A program made the translations under genes and the position numbers. This document shows positions 18,766 through 28,159 of a stretch of 64,000 nucleotides of DNA, piece after piece. Origin of the DNA: Microbacterium sorbitolivorans (GTDB lineage: Bacteria; Actinomycetota; Actinomycetes; Actinomycetales; Microbacteriaceae); contig NZ_KZ848473.1 of NCBI RefSeq assembly GCF_003327285.1, forward strand, positions 620,001 through 684,000, written 5' to 3'. Under the pieces are notes generated by a model, which had not been told where the DNA came from, made no database searches, and saw nothing but the letters and a program-made list of their open reading frames with translations. The first letter of the stretch is position 1. Every line of letters begins with the position of its first letter.

Positions 18766-21495
18766 GTGGCAGTTCACGATCAGGATCCGTACTCGCAGGG
18801 CACTGTTGACAGCGACCCCGAGGAGACCGCCGAATGGCAGGAGTCCCTCGACCAGCTCGTTGATGCAAAGGGTGCCCAGCGTGGACGCGAGGTCATGCTG
18901 AGCCTCCTGCATCGCTCGAAGGAACGCCGTCTGGGCGTTCCGATGGTTCCCACGACGGATTACGTCAACACGATCTCCGCGGAAGACGAAGCTGCTTTCC
19001 CGGGTGACGAGGACCTCGAGCGTCGCTACCGCCGTTGGATCCGCTGGAACGCGGCCATGACGGTGCACCGCGCTCAGCGCCCCGGCATCGGTGTGGGCGG
19101 CCACATCTCGACGTACGCGTCGGCCGCCGCCCTCTACGAGGTCGGCCACAACCACTTCTTCCGCGGTCAGGACGACGCCGTCGGCGGCGACCAGATCTTC
19201 TACCAGGGCCACGCATCGCCCGGTATGTACGCGCGCGCCTTCCTCGAGGGCCGCCTCTCCGAGCAGCAGCTCGATGGCTTCCGCCAGGAGAAGTCGGCGG
19301 CGCCGTACGGCCTGCCGTCGTACCCGCACCCCCGCCAGATGCAGGACTTCTGGCAGTTCCCCACCGTTTCGATGGGTCTCGGTCCGATCAACGCGATCTA
19401 CCAGGCCATGACGAACAAGTACCTCGAGGCGCGCGGCATCAAGCCCGTCGCCGACTCACACGTCTGGGCCTTCCTCGGCGACGGCGAGATGGACGAGGTC
19501 GAGTCGCGCGGCCAGCTTCAGGTCGCCGCGAACGAGGGCCTCGACAACCTCACCTTCGTGATCAACTGCAACCTGCAGCGCCTCGACGGCCCTGTGCGCG
19601 GTAACGGCAAGATCATCCAGGAGCTCGAGAGCTACTTCCGCGGTGCCGGCTGGAACGTCATCAAGGTCGTGTGGGGCCGCGGTTGGGACGAGCTTCTCGC
19701 CCGCGACACCGAGGGCGCGCTGCTCAACATCATGAACTCGACGCCGGACGGCGACTACCAGACGTTCAAGACGGAAGACGGCGCGTTCGTTCGCGAGCAC
19801 TTCTTCGGTCGCGACCCCCGCGCGCTCAAGCTCGTCGAGAACTACACCGACGACGAGGTCTGGGCCCTGCAGCGCGGTGGCCACGACTACCGCAAGGTCT
19901 ACGCGGCCTACAAGGCGGCCATGGAGCACAAGGGTCAGCCGACGGTCATCCTCGCGAAGACCATCAAGGGCTACGGCCTCGGCCCGCACTTCGAGGGCCG
20001 CAACGCGACCCACCAGATGAAGAAGATGACGCTGGAAGACCTCAAGCTCTTCCGCGACACCATGCAGATCCCGGTGACCGACAAGCAGCTCGAGGACGAC
20101 CCGTACCGTCCCCCGTACTTCCACCCGGGCAAGAACGACGAGACGATCGAGTACATGCTCGAGCGTCGCCGCGCGCTCGGTGGCTTCCTCCCGGAGCGCC
20201 GCACCACCAACGTGCCGCTGGAGCTCCCGAAGGACAAGGACTACTCGCTGCCCAAGAAGGGTTCGGGTAACCAGGAAGTCGCCACGACTATGGCCTTCGT
20301 GCGCATGCTGAAGGACCTCATGCGCGTCAAGGGCTTCGGTAACCGCATCGTGCCGATCATCCCGGACGAGGCCCGCACCTTCGGTATGGACTCGTACTTC
20401 CCGTCGGCGAAGATCTACAACCACAACGGCCAGAACTACCTCTCGGTCGACCGTGACCTGCTGCTCGCCTACAAGGAGAGCCCGCAGGGTCAGATCATGC
20501 ACGTCGGCATCAACGAGGCCGGCGCGGTCGCGGCGTTCACCGCCACCGGAACGTCGTACTCGACGCACGGCGAGACCCTCATCCCGGTCTACATCTTCTA
20601 CTCGATGTTCGGCTTCCAGCGCACGGGCGACGCCTTCTGGGCCGCCGGTGACCAGCTGGCCCGCGGCTTCGTGATCGGCGCCACCGCCGGTCGCACGACG
20701 CTGACGGGTGAAGGCACGCAGCACATGGACGGCCACTCGCCGCTCCTCGCCTCGACGAACGACGCGGTCCTCTCCTACGACCCCGCCTACGGCTACGAGG
20801 TCGCTCACATCGTGCAGTCGGGTGTCGAGCGCATGTACGGCGGCACCCACGAGAACCCGAACGTCATGTACTACCTCACGGTGTACAACGAGCCGTTCAA
20901 GCAGCCAGCAGAGCCGGAGAACGTGGATGTCGACGGCATCGTGCGAGGTATCCACCGCGTCTCCGAGGGATCCGGCGACGGACACCGCGTGCAGCTCCTC
21001 GCCTCGGGCGTGGGCGTGCCGTGGGCGTACGAGGCCCAGGAACTCCTCGCGAACGACTGGGGCGTGTCGGCCGACATCTGGTCCGTCACCAGCTGGAACG
21101 AGCTGCGCCGCGACGGCCTCGCCGTCGACGAGCACAACTTCCTCAACCCCGCCGACGAGCCCCAGACGGCATACGTCACGCAGAAGCTGCAGCACGCCGA
21201 GGGCCAGCCCTTCGTCGCGACGAGCGACTTCATGCACGCGGTTCAGGACCAGATCCGTCCCTGGATCCCCGGCCCCTACGCCACGCTCGGTGCCGACGGC
21301 TTCGGGTTCAGCGACACCCGCGCCGCGGCGCGACGCCACTTCAAGATCGACGGCGCCTCGATGGCCGTCAAGGCGCTGCAGATGCTCGCCGACCAGGGCA
21401 AGGTCGACCGCTCGGTCGTCGCCCAGGCGATCGAGAAGTACCGCCTGCACGACGTGAACGCGGGAACGTCGGGCAACGAGGGCGGCGACGCCTAA
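18766..21495 (+). CDS. aceE: Pyruvate dehydrogenase E1 component, homodimeric type
   Basis: 909 residues from GTG 18766, preceded by GAAAGG. It has the AceE N-terminal segment ([27 protein letters not shown]), the HNHFFRG active-site region, and the thiamine-diphosphate motif LGDGEMDE through [15 protein letters not shown]. It decarboxylates pyruvate and acetylates the lipoyl domain of E2, feeding acetyl-CoA to the fatty-acid genes just downstream. Homodimeric E1 of about 900 residues is the rule in actinobacteria. A clear terminator follows. Confidence 0.97.
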   Translation: MAVHDQDPYSQGTVDSDPEETAEWQESLDQLVDAKGAQRGREVMLSLLHRSKERRLGVPMVPTTDYVNTISAEDEAAFPGDEDLERRYRRWIRWNAAMTVHRAQRPGIGVGGHISTYASAAALYEVGHNHFFRGQDDAVGGDQIFYQGHASPGMYARAFLEGRLSEQQLDGFRQEKSAAPYGLPSYPHPRQMQDFWQFPTVSMGLGPINAIYQAMTNKYLEARGIKPVADSHVWAFLGDGEMDEVESRGQLQVAANEGLDNLTFVINCNLQRLDGPVRGNGKIIQELESYFRGAGWNVIKVVWGRGWDELLARDTEGALLNIMNSTPDGDYQTFKTEDGAFVREHFFGRDPRALKLVENYTDDEVWALQRGGHDYRKVYAAYKAAMEHKGQPTVILAKTIKGYGLGPHFEGRNATHQMKKMTLEDLKLFRDTMQIPVTDKQLEDDPYRPPYFHPGKNDETIEYMLERRRALGGFLPERRTTNVPLELPKDKDYSLPKKGSGNQEVATTMAFVRMLKDLMRVKGFGNRIVPIIPDEARTFGMDSYFPSAKIYNHNGQNYLSVDRDLLLAYKESPQGQIMHVGINEAGAVAAFTATGTSYSTHGETLIPVYIFYSMFGFQRTGDAFWAAGDQLARGFVIGATAGRTTLTGEGTQHMDGHSPLLASTNDAVLSYDPAYGYEVAHIVQSGVERMYGGTHENPNVMYYLTVYNEPFKQPAEPENVDVDGIVRGIHRVSEGSGDGHRVQLLASGVGVPWAYEAQELLANDWGVSADIWSVTSWNELRRDGLAVDEHNFLNPADEPQTAYVTQKLQHAEGQPFVATSDFMHAVQDQIRPWIPGPYATLGADGFGFSDTRAAARRHFKIDGASMAVKALQMLADQGKVDRSVVAQAIEKYRLHDVNAGTSGNEGGDA

Positions 21496-21513
21496 CCTGA
21501 GAAGGTACCGCAC

Positions 21514-21545
21514 GGGCGGGGATCGGAAGGCTTCGATCCCCGCCC
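21514..21545 (+). terminator. Terminator after aceE
   Basis: GGGCGGGGATCG (21514-21525) and CGATCCCCGCCC (21534-21545) form a perfect 12-bp stem with an 8-base loop between aceE and fasR. Confidence 0.75.
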
Positions 21546-21567
21546 ATCGTCGGTGATGAGGAGTCTC

Positions 21568-22797
21568 ATGACAGAATCCACTCGCGTAGTAGGTATGGAC
21601 AAGCAGGCGACGCTCGCCTGGCTTCGACGCATCTCGGGAGATATCTCGACGGCAACGCTTCGCCGTCTCGAGGACTCCCTCCCCTGGTATTCGGAAATGC
21701 CCCCGGGGCGCCGCTCGGCCGTCGGCCTCGTGGCACAGGCGGGCATCACCTCGTTCATCGAGTGGTACGAGGATCCGACCCACACCCCCACGATCGCGGC
21801 CGACATCTTCGCGGCCGCGCCCCGCGAGCTCCTGCGCAGCGTCAGCCTGCAGCAGACGCTGCAACTCGTTCGCATCACGGTCGATGTGACCGAGGAGAAG
21901 GTCGCCGGCCGAGGCGACCACCTGCGCGAGGCGATCCTGCTGTACTCGCGCGAAGTAGCTTTCACCGCCGCCGACGTCTACGCCCGCGCGGCCGAGTCCC
22001 GCGGTCTGTGGGACGCGCGCCTCGAGGCTCTCGTCGTCGACACGATCCTCACGGGCGAGACCGACGACGAGCTCCCGAGCCGCATCGCGGCGCTCGGCTG
22101 GCACGGCCACGGCGAGGTCGCCGTGCTCGTCGGCACGACCCCCTCGAGCTTCGATGTCGACCAGGTGCGCCGCAAGGCGCGCAAGCTCGGCGTCGACGTG
22201 TTGATCGGCGTGCAGGGCTCGCGGCTCGTGCTCGTCGTCGGGCGGGCCGAGGATCCGTCGGCGGACCACCACGACACGGCGCCCGGTCACGCGTTCGTCG
22301 ACATCGCGACCGAGCTCGAGCCCTATTTCGGATCCGGTCACCTCGTGCTCGGTCCGACCGTACCGGCTCTCGTCGACGCGAGCCGCAGCGCCCGCGCGGC
22401 GCTCGCGGGCTTCGCCGTTGCCGCCTCGTGGCGCGCGGCGCCGCGGCCCGTCGAGGCCGACGACCTTCTCCCCGAGCGCGCCCTCGCGGGCGACGTTATC
22501 GCCAAGCAGACGCTCGTCGAGCGCATCTTCCGGCCGCTCGAGGGCCACTCGACCGACCTCGTGACGACGCTCTGGAGCTACCTCGATAATGGCCGCTCGC
22601 TTGAGGCGACGGCGCGCGAGCTGTTCGTGCACCCGAACACCGTCCGCTACCGCCTGAAGCGCGTCAGCGACGTCATTGGCTGGGATGCGACGGGACCGCG
22701 CGAGGCGCTCATCCTGCAGACCGCGCTCATCCTCGGATCCATCAGTTCTTCGGAACACGCGCGGCGTCGCCAGTCGGCGCGTCGTGCGCGATCGTAG
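21568..22797 (+). CDS. fasR: PucR/CdaR-type transcriptional regulator of fatty-acid synthesis, FasR-like
   Basis: 409 residues from ATG 21568, the start with the best Shine-Dalgarno (GGAG four bases upstream); ATG 21556 and GTG 21553 are in frame. The C-terminal PucR helix-turn-helix is LEATARELFVHPNTVRYRLKRV (about residues 350-371). The position between aceE and fabD matches Streptomyces FasR, an activator of the fabD-fabH-acpP-fabF operon. Ligand control by acyl derivatives is a family expectation. The palindrome at 22815-22838 is a candidate target. Confidence 0.85.
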   Translation: MTESTRVVGMDKQATLAWLRRISGDISTATLRRLEDSLPWYSEMPPGRRSAVGLVAQAGITSFIEWYEDPTHTPTIAADIFAAAPRELLRSVSLQQTLQLVRITVDVTEEKVAGRGDHLREAILLYSREVAFTAADVYARAAESRGLWDARLEALVVDTILTGETDDELPSRIAALGWHGHGEVAVLVGTTPSSFDVDQVRRKARKLGVDVLIGVQGSRLVLVVGRAEDPSADHHDTAPGHAFVDIATELEPYFGSGHLVLGPTVPALVDASRSARAALAGFAVAASWRAAPRPVEADDLLPERALAGDVIAKQTLVERIFRPLEGHSTDLVTTLWSYLDNGRSLEATARELFVHPNTVRYRLKRVSDVIGWDATGPREALILQTALILGSISSSEHARRRQSARRARS

Positions 22798-22814
22798 TAT
22801 TCACACAACGACAC

Positions 22815-22838
22815 GCGACATTCTTGTACGAATGTCGC
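22815..22838. promoter_or_regulatory. 24-bp palindrome between fasR and fabD, candidate FasR operator
   Basis: GCGACATTC (22815-22823), spacer TTGTAC, GAATGTCGC (22830-22838): perfect 9-bp arms. It lies 18 bp after the fasR stop and about 38 bp before the fabD start, exactly where the fab-operon control region should be. FasR binding is inference; another regulator could use it. Confidence 0.6.
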
Positions 22839-22875
22839 CAGGCTGGGCGCGCATGCGCCGGGAAGAATGTATCGA

Positions 22876-23799
22876 GTGATTGTTGCCGCTTTCCCCGGAC
22901 AGGGTTCGCAGACGCCAGGGTTCTTGATCCCGTGGCTTGAATCGGCCGACGCGCGCGAGCGCCTCGAGCGATACTCGGAGGCCGCCGGTGTCGACCTCGT
23001 CGCCGCCGGTACCGAGTGGGACGCCGACCAGATTCGCGACACGTCCGTCGCGCAGCCGCTCATCGTCGCGGCCAGCATCCTCGCTTGGCAGCAGCTCAGC
23101 GACGCCGAGCGCGCGCGCTTCGGTGGCGTCGCAGGCCACTCCGTCGGCGAGATCGCCGCCCTCATCGCGGCGAACGTCATCAGCGACATCGACGGCATGC
23201 GCCTCGTGGGCGCCCGCGGGCGCGCGATGGCCGAGGCTGCCGCCCTCGCCGAAACCGGCATGAGCGCGGTCGTCGGCGGCAAGGAGCCCGAGGTGCTCGA
23301 GGCGATTGCAGCCGCGGGCGTCTCCCCCGCCAACTTCAACGGCGGCGGGCAGATCGTCGCCGCCGGCGCGCTCGACGGCCTCGCCGCCCTCGCGGAGAAT
23401 CCGCCGCGCGGCGTGCGCGTCATCCCGCTGCAGGTCGCCGGCGCATTCCACACCGCGTACATGTCATCCGCGGGCGACGCGCTTCAGGCCGCGGTCGACG
23501 ACATCTGCCTCGTGCAAGACCCCGCGCTCCCCCTCTGGACCAATAGCGACGGATCCGTCGTCACGAGCGGTTCGCGGGCGCTCGAGCTGATCGTGCACCA
23601 GGTGCAGAACCCGGTGCGCTGGGACCTCTGCATGGAGTCGTTCGCCGAGGCCGGCATCACGGGCCTCGTCGAGTTCACCCCCGCCGGTGCCCTCACGGGC
23701 CTCGCAAAGCGCGGCCTGCGCGGTACCCCCGCCGTTGCCCTCAAGACCCCCGACGATCTGGCCGCCATGGGCGACCTCCTCGCCGAGACCGCTCACTGA
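22876..23799 (+). CDS. fabD: Malonyl-CoA:ACP transacylase
   Basis: 307 residues from GTG 22876, with GGAAGA nine bases upstream; an in-frame ATG at 22867 would leave no room for that site. Motifs: AAFPGQGSQ at the N-terminus, the nucleophile in GHSVGEIAAL, and the histidine region GAFHTAYM. It loads malonyl groups onto ACP and is the first gene of the fabD-fabH-acpP-fabF operon. Confidence 0.93.
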   Translation: MIVAAFPGQGSQTPGFLIPWLESADARERLERYSEAAGVDLVAAGTEWDADQIRDTSVAQPLIVAASILAWQQLSDAERARFGGVAGHSVGEIAALIAANVISDIDGMRLVGARGRAMAEAAALAETGMSAVVGGKEPEVLEAIAAAGVSPANFNGGGQIVAAGALDGLAALAENPPRGVRVIPLQVAGAFHTAYMSSAGDALQAAVDDICLVQDPALPLWTNSDGSVVTSGSRALELIVHQVQNPVRWDLCMESFAEAGITGLVEFTPAGALTGLAKRGLRGTPAVALKTPDDLAAMGDLLAETAH

Positions 23800-23822
23800 T
23801 CCTCGGACGCAGGAGAAACCTC

Positions 23823-24824
23823 ATGACTTCCGTACTGAACCAGGCACCGATTACCGCCTACTCGCGCATCCTCGCGATGGGCGCGGCGCGCGGCGAGAAC
23901 GCCGTCCCGAACGACGACCTCGTCGGCCCGATCAACTCGAGTGACGAGTGGATCCGCCAGCGCACGGGTATCGCGACCCGCGCCCGCGCGGACCGCGGCA
24001 CGAGCGCGATCGACCTCGCGACCACCGCCGCCAAGGAGGCCGTCGAGAAGGCGGGCATCGACCCCGCCGAGATCGGCGTCGTCATCGTCGCGACGATCTC
24101 GAACCCGAAACAGACCCCGTCGATGGCCGCCATCGTGGCCGACGCCATCGGTGCGACGCCCGCCGCGGCGTACGACATGAACGCCGCCTGCGCCGGATAC
24201 TGCTACGGCATCGCCCAGGCCGACGCTCTGATCCGCACAGGTGCCGCGAAGTACGCCGTCGTCATCGGTGCCGAGAAGCTGAGCGACATCGTCGACCCGA
24301 CCGACCGGTCGATCTCGTTCCTCCTCGGTGATGGCGCGGGAGCCGCCGTTCTCGGCCCGAGCGACACGCCTGGTGTGTCGGTCTCGCAATGGGGTTCGGA
24401 CGGTTCAAAGGCCCACCTCGTCGGCATGAACCACACCCTGACCGAGTTCCGCGACGGCGAGTCCGAGTGGCCGACGCTGCGCCAGGAGGGCCCGAGCGTC
24501 TTCCGCTGGGCCGTCTGGGACATGGCTAAGGTCGCCAAGAAGGCGCTCGACGACGCGGGCGTGAAGCCCGAAGACCTCGCGGCTTTCGTGCCTCACCAGG
24601 CAAATGGCCGCATCATCGACGAGTTCGCGAAGCAGCTCGGCCTGCCCGACACCGTCAAGATCGCGCGCGACATCGAGACGACGGGTAATACCTCAGCCGC
24701 CTCGGTTCCGCTGGCGACCCACCGCCTGCTCGAGGAGAACCCCGACCTCTCCGGCGGCCTCTCGCTGCAGATCGGCTTCGGCGCGGGCCTCGTGTACGCC
24801 GCCCAGGTCGTCGTTCTGCCGTAA
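23823..24824 (+). CDS. fabH: Beta-ketoacyl-ACP synthase III
   Basis: 333 residues. The catalytic triad of KAS III is visible: Cys in MNAACAGYCYG, His in FVPHQANGRI, and Asn in ETTGNTSAAS. It condenses an acyl-CoA primer with malonyl-ACP to start chains, and in actinobacteria it often prefers branched primers. SD GGAG lies upstream of ATG 23823, 23 bp after fabD. Confidence 0.95.
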   Translation: MTSVLNQAPITAYSRILAMGAARGENAVPNDDLVGPINSSDEWIRQRTGIATRARADRGTSAIDLATTAAKEAVEKAGIDPAEIGVVIVATISNPKQTPSMAAIVADAIGATPAAAYDMNAACAGYCYGIAQADALIRTGAAKYAVVIGAEKLSDIVDPTDRSISFLLGDGAGAAVLGPSDTPGVSVSQWGSDGSKAHLVGMNHTLTEFRDGESEWPTLRQEGPSVFRWAVWDMAKVAKKALDDAGVKPEDLAAFVPHQANGRIIDEFAKQLGLPDTVKIARDIETTGNTSAASVPLATHRLLEENPDLSGGLSLQIGFGAGLVYAAQVVVLP

Positions 24825-24836
24825 AAGTTTGTTCTT

Positions 24837-24860
24837 CCGCCATAGACTTAATGGCGGTTT
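24837..24860 (+). terminator. Short hairpin with T-run between fabH and acpP, probable partial terminator
   Basis: CCGCCAT (24837-24843), loop AGACTTA, ATGGCGG (24851-24857), then TTT. It sits inside the fab operon. A 7-bp stem with a short T-run would stop only part of transcription or protect mRNA ends, helping set acpP levels. Inference from structure only. Confidence 0.5.
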
Positions 24861-24895
24861 CCCTGACCATCAGCCACTACCAAGGAGATAATCCC

Positions 24896-25141
24896 ATGGC
24901 ACTGAACACCGAAGAGGTCCTCGAGGGTCTCGCCGAGCTCATCACCGACGAGACCGGAATCGACGCCGGCGAGGTTGCGCTCGAGAAGTCGTTCACCGAC
25001 GACCTCGACATCGACTCGATCTCGATGATGACGATCGTCGTCAACGCCGAGGAGAAGTTCGGCGTCACCATCCCCGACGACGAGGTCAAGAACCTCAAGA
25101 CGGTCGGCGACGCGGTCACGTTCATCACGTCGAACTCCTAA
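24896..25141 (+). CDS. acpP: Acyl carrier protein
   Basis: 81 residues from ATG 24896 with a strong AAGGAGA site. The phosphopantetheine attachment serine lies in the conserved DLDIDSISMM, and the rest is the usual acidic four-helix ACP. It carries growing acyl chains for FabH, FabF and FabD encoded around it. Hairpins flank the gene on both sides, in keeping with ACP being needed in large excess. Confidence 0.97.
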   Translation: MALNTEEVLEGLAELITDETGIDAGEVALEKSFTDDLDIDSISMMTIVVNAEEKFGVTIPDDEVKNLKTVGDAVTFITSNS

Positions 25142-25147
25142 GCGATA

Positions 25148-25177
25148 CCGGGCGCCGCGGAACTCCGCGGCGCCCGG
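25148..25177 (+). terminator. Strong GC hairpin between acpP and fabF
   Basis: CCGGGCGCCGCGGA (25148-25161) is the reverse complement of TCCGCGGCGCCCGG (25164-25177); in practice the loop is four bases. No T-run follows. It starts six bases after the acpP stop and probably stabilises or partly terminates the acpP transcript. Confidence 0.6.
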
Positions 25178-25211
25178 CTCATAGTCATCATTTGGAGCAA
25201 GGAAACCACGA

Positions 25212-26453
25212 ATGACCAAGCGCATCGTCGTCACTGGCATCGGCGCATCGTCGGCAATCGGCGGTACCGCTGAAGAGAACTGGAAGAACCTGCGCGCAGG
25301 CGTCTCCGGCACTCGTACGCTGACACACGACTGGGTTGAGCAGTACCAGCTCCCCGTCACCTTCGCGGCAGAGGCATCTGTGCGTCCCACCGACGTTCTG
25401 CCCCGCCACGAGGCCAAGCGCCTCGACCCCTCGACGCAGTTCGCCCTCATCGTCGCCCGCGAGGCGTGGGAAGACGCGGGTAGCCCCGACGTCGCGCCCG
25501 AGCGCCTCGGCATCGACTGGGCGACCGGAATCGGCGGCGTGTGGACGCTGCTCGACGCGTGGGACACCCTGCGCGAAAAGGGCCCCCGTCGCGTCATGCC
25601 CCTCACGGTTCCGATGCTGATGCCGAACGCCGGCGCCGGCAACCTCTCCCTTCAGCTCGGCGCGAAGGCCTTCGCCCGCACCGTCGTGAGCGCGTGCGCC
25701 TCGAGCACCGAGTCGATCGGCAACGCCTACCAGCACCTGCAGGATGGCCTCGCCGACGTCGTGATCGCCGGTGGCGCCGAGTCGGCGATCCACCCCATCA
25801 CGATGGCGTCCTTTGCCTCGGCTCAGGCGCTGTCGAAGCGCAACGACTCCCCCGAGACGGCATCCCGCCCCGGCGCGATCGACCGCGACGGCTTCGTCAT
25901 GGGTGAGGGTGGCGCCGCCATCGTCCTCGAGACGGAAGAGCACGCCAAGGCGCGCGGCGCGAAGATCTACGCCTACCTCGCGGGCGCGGGCGTGAGCGCA
26001 GACTCGTACCACATCACGGGTAACGACCCCGAGGGCCGCGGCGCCGAGCGCGCCGTGCGCCTCGCGCTCGAGCAGGCCGGCGCCACACCGGAGGAGGTCA
26101 CGCACATTAACGCGCACGCGACCTCGACGCCCGTGGGTGACCCCAACGAGTACAACGCCCTGAAGAACGTCTTCGGCGACCGCCTCACCGAGATCCCCGT
26201 CTCGGCGACCAAGGCGTCGACCGGTCACCTCCTCGGTGGCACGGGCGCTCTCGAGGCCGTCTACACGATCCTCGCGCTACGCGACCGCGTCGCGCCGCCG
26301 ACGATCAACATGACCGAGCCCGACCCCGAGGTGCCGTTCCTGCTCTCGGGCGAGGACCAGCCTCTCGGCGATGGCCCGCAGCTCGCGATCAGCAACTCGT
26401 TCGGCTTCGGCGGACACAATGCCGTCGTGGCGTTCCGCTCGTACGACGGCTGA
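25212..26453 (+). CDS. fabF: Beta-ketoacyl-ACP synthase II
   Basis: 413 residues. KAS II catalytic residues: Cys in VVSACASSTESIGNA, His in INAHATSTPVGD, and second His in TKASTGHLLGGTGALE. It elongates acyl-ACP with malonyl-ACP and is the last gene of the fab operon. SD GGAGCAAGG precedes ATG 25212. A 16-bp terminator stem follows. Confidence 0.95.
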   Translation: MTKRIVVTGIGASSAIGGTAEENWKNLRAGVSGTRTLTHDWVEQYQLPVTFAAEASVRPTDVLPRHEAKRLDPSTQFALIVAREAWEDAGSPDVAPERLGIDWATGIGGVWTLLDAWDTLREKGPRRVMPLTVPMLMPNAGAGNLSLQLGAKAFARTVVSACASSTESIGNAYQHLQDGLADVVIAGGAESAIHPITMASFASAQALSKRNDSPETASRPGAIDRDGFVMGEGGAAIVLETEEHAKARGAKIYAYLAGAGVSADSYHITGNDPEGRGAERAVRLALEQAGATPEEVTHINAHATSTPVGDPNEYNALKNVFGDRLTEIPVSATKASTGHLLGGTGALEAVYTILALRDRVAPPTINMTEPDPEVPFLLSGEDQPLGDGPQLAISNSFGFGGHNAVVAFRSYDG

Positions 26454-26467
26454 TTCACGCCAGACGT

Positions 26468-26503
26468 AACGTGGCCCCCGGAGTGTTCTCCGGGGGCCAC
26501 GTT
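26468..26503. terminator. Bidirectional terminator between fabF and the DUF3145 gene
   Basis: AACGTGGCCCCCGGAG (26468-26483) and CTCCGGGGGCCACGTT (26488-26503) form a perfect 16-bp stem with a four-base loop between two convergent genes. Confidence 0.85.
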
Positions 26504-26522
26504 GGTCTATGGGGTGTTCGGC

Positions 26523-27023
26523 CTAGCCGACGCTGCTCGAGAGCCACACGACGGGCGCGTCGTCGCCCGCGACGCGGAACACCTCGAGCTCGTCGTCCCA
26601 GGCCGTGCCGAGGGCAAGATCGAGCTCGCGGCGCATCTCCCGCGGATCCGTCAGCTCCAGAGCCACGCGGATCCGCTCCTCCGGCACCGTGATGCTGCCC
26701 GCCGCGTCCATCTGCGAGTGGTGGATCCCGAGGTCGGGGGTGTGCATCCAGCGGCCGCCGAGCGACGCCGTCGTCGGCTCCTCGGTCACCTCGAAGCGCA
26801 GCTGCTCCCACCCGCGGATCGCGGACGCGATGATCGCGCCCGTGCCGGCGAAGCCGTCCCACGGAAACGCGGCGCGGCGCGTGCCGGGGAGGGCGGGCTG
26901 GTCGCTCCACGAGAAGTGAACGGGGCGGCCGATCGAGCGGCCGACGGCCCATTCAAGGTGCGGGCACAACGCCTTTGGCGCTGAGTGGATGAAGACCACT
27001 CCGCGCGCACGAGGTGTCGCCAT
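26523..27023 (-). CDS. DUF3145 domain protein
   Basis: 166 residues with the actinobacterial DUF3145 pattern: an N-terminal GVVFIHSAPKALCPHLEWA, then WDGFAGTGAIIASAIRGW, then RWMHTPDLGIHHSQMD. The family lies next to fab genes in many actinobacteria, as here, but has no known biochemical role. It is monocistronic and convergent with fabF. The left prophage junction begins about 160 bp upstream of its start. Confidence 0.85.
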   Translation of the reverse strand: MATPRARGVVFIHSAPKALCPHLEWAVGRSIGRPVHFSWSDQPALPGTRRAAFPWDGFAGTGAIIASAIRGWEQLRFEVTEEPTTASLGGRWMHTPDLGIHHSQMDAAGSITVPEERIRVALELTDPREMRRELDLALGTAWDDELEVFRVAGDDAPVVWLSSSVG

Positions 27024-27150
27024 GATCTCTCCGTTTCGTCAGGTGCGGCTTCCCCTCCGAGCCTGACCGGTGCGACATGTGCGACGTTGTTCTGCTGTAG
27101 ATTCGATTCTGCCTCACCTGTCGTCGTATGACAACACGGCAGAAACAAGA

Positions 27151-27178
27151 CGACCCCCACTCCGAAGAGTGGGGTTCG
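27151..27178 (-). terminator. Original tRNA-Asn terminator, now separated from the tRNA
   Basis: On the minus strand CGAACCCCACTC (27178-27167) pairs with GAGTGGGGGTCG (27162-27151) around a TTCG loop. Before prophage insertion it lay directly after the 3' end of tRNA-Asn, whose 3' half remains as attL. The phage supplies a substitute at 45139-45168. Confidence 0.65.
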
Positions 27179-27183
27179 TCTAG

Positions 27184-27222
27184 AGCTCCCCGAGTTGGAC
27201 TCGAACCAACAACCTGCCGGTT
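27184..27222. repeat. attL core (39 bp), copy of the 3' half of tRNA-Asn
   Basis: Identical over 39 bp to 45172-45210, where a complete tRNA-Asn is found. It covers the tRNA from the base after the anticodon to two bases past its 3' end. Beyond it, to the right, the homology stops and phage DNA with the integrase begins 109 bp away. The 39-bp identity is read directly from sequence. Confidence 0.95.
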
Positions 27223-27330
27223 TCAAGTCCGCCGAGGTTATCCACGTTGACTTCACGCGCCCGGCTGCGCGCGCCTGAGCGTCGCGGCGTAGGCTTGCCG
27301 ACCGTGCAGTAGCGCGGCATATTCCGAGGG

Positions 27331-28143
27331 ATGAGCCCGTTGAAAAACGATGAGATCATCGCGCGCTTCGCCACCTGGCTAGAAGCGACCGGCCGCGCAG
27401 ACGGCACGATTAAGCTGCGCCTCGCGCACGTCGCCCGGCTTGGCCGGCGCGTGCAACTCACGCTCGCGAACGACGAGCATCTCGAGACCGCGCTCGGTGC
27501 GACGAGGCACCTCGCGCGCGACACACGCCACTCGATCCTCGCGAGTTGGCGACTCTTCTACCGGTGGGCAGTCGCGAAGCGGCTCGTCCTGGTGGATCCA
27601 ACGGTCGAGCTCGGCTCGATCCCGGTGCCGGTACGTCTCCCCCGCATCGCGCCCGATGCCGCGATCGCGAGCGCACTGCGAAGCGCCGACGCGCGAGACC
27701 GTGCGCTCGTCATGCTCGGCCGGTATGCGTGCCTGCGACTGAGCGAGATCACGACGCTCAAGATGATGCACCGCGACGGCGACCGCCTGCACGTGCGCGG
27801 CAAGGGCGATAAGGACCGCGTCGTGTACCTCAACGACGAGGTGCTCGCGGCGCTGCGCGTCCTTGAGCGCGCGCTACCCGATGGGCACTACTTCCCAGGC
27901 GAGACCGACGGGCACCTGCATCCGCAGTCGGTGCACAAGATCATCAAGCGCGTGACGGGTTGGCATCCGCACGCTCTCCGGCACGCGGGCGCGACGGCCG
28001 CGTACCGTGCGACTCGAGACCTGCGAGCGGTCCAGGCAATGCTCGGGCATAGCTCGCTCGCGACGACGCAGCGCTACCTTCATCTCGATGACGACTCGAT
28101 GCGAGCGGCCGCGGCCGGCACGGTCATCAAGCTCGCCGCATAG
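27331..28143 (+). CDS. int: Tyrosine recombinase (phage integrase)
   Basis: 270 residues with all catalytic residues of the family: Arg136 (ACLRLSEI), Lys158 or Lys161 (RGKGDKDR), His214 and Arg217 (HALRHAG), His240 (GHSS) and nucleophile Tyr249 (TTQRYLH). It is short: an N-terminal SAM-like core-binding domain but no separate arm-binding domain. The C-terminus is VIKLAA, ending like an SsrA tag. ATG 27331 has GAGGG directly before it; TTG 27340 has the same site at a better spacing and may be the true start. In the excised phage it lies 52 bp behind the repressor and would share its transcript; in the prophage that promoter is 18 kb away. Confidence 0.93.
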   Translation: MSPLKNDEIIARFATWLEATGRADGTIKLRLAHVARLGRRVQLTLANDEHLETALGATRHLARDTRHSILASWRLFYRWAVAKRLVLVDPTVELGSIPVPVRLPRIAPDAAIASALRSADARDRALVMLGRYACLRLSEITTLKMMHRDGDRLHVRGKGDKDRVVYLNDEVLAALRVLERALPDGHYFPGETDGHLHPQSVHKIIKRVTGWHPHALRHAGATAAYRATRDLRAVQAMLGHSSLATTQRYLHLDDDSMRAAAAGTVIKLAA

Positions 28144-28159
28144 CCGATACCCTCGAGGT

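Noticed and set aside
19456..22758. 1100-codon minus-strand frame across aceE and fasR
   Set aside because: It lies antisense to two well supported genes and shows no protein motifs.
27184..27260. Second intact tRNA at the left prophage end
   Set aside because: The anticodon arm and 5' half do not pair; only the 39-bp 3' half of tRNA-Asn is present. It is attL, not a gene.
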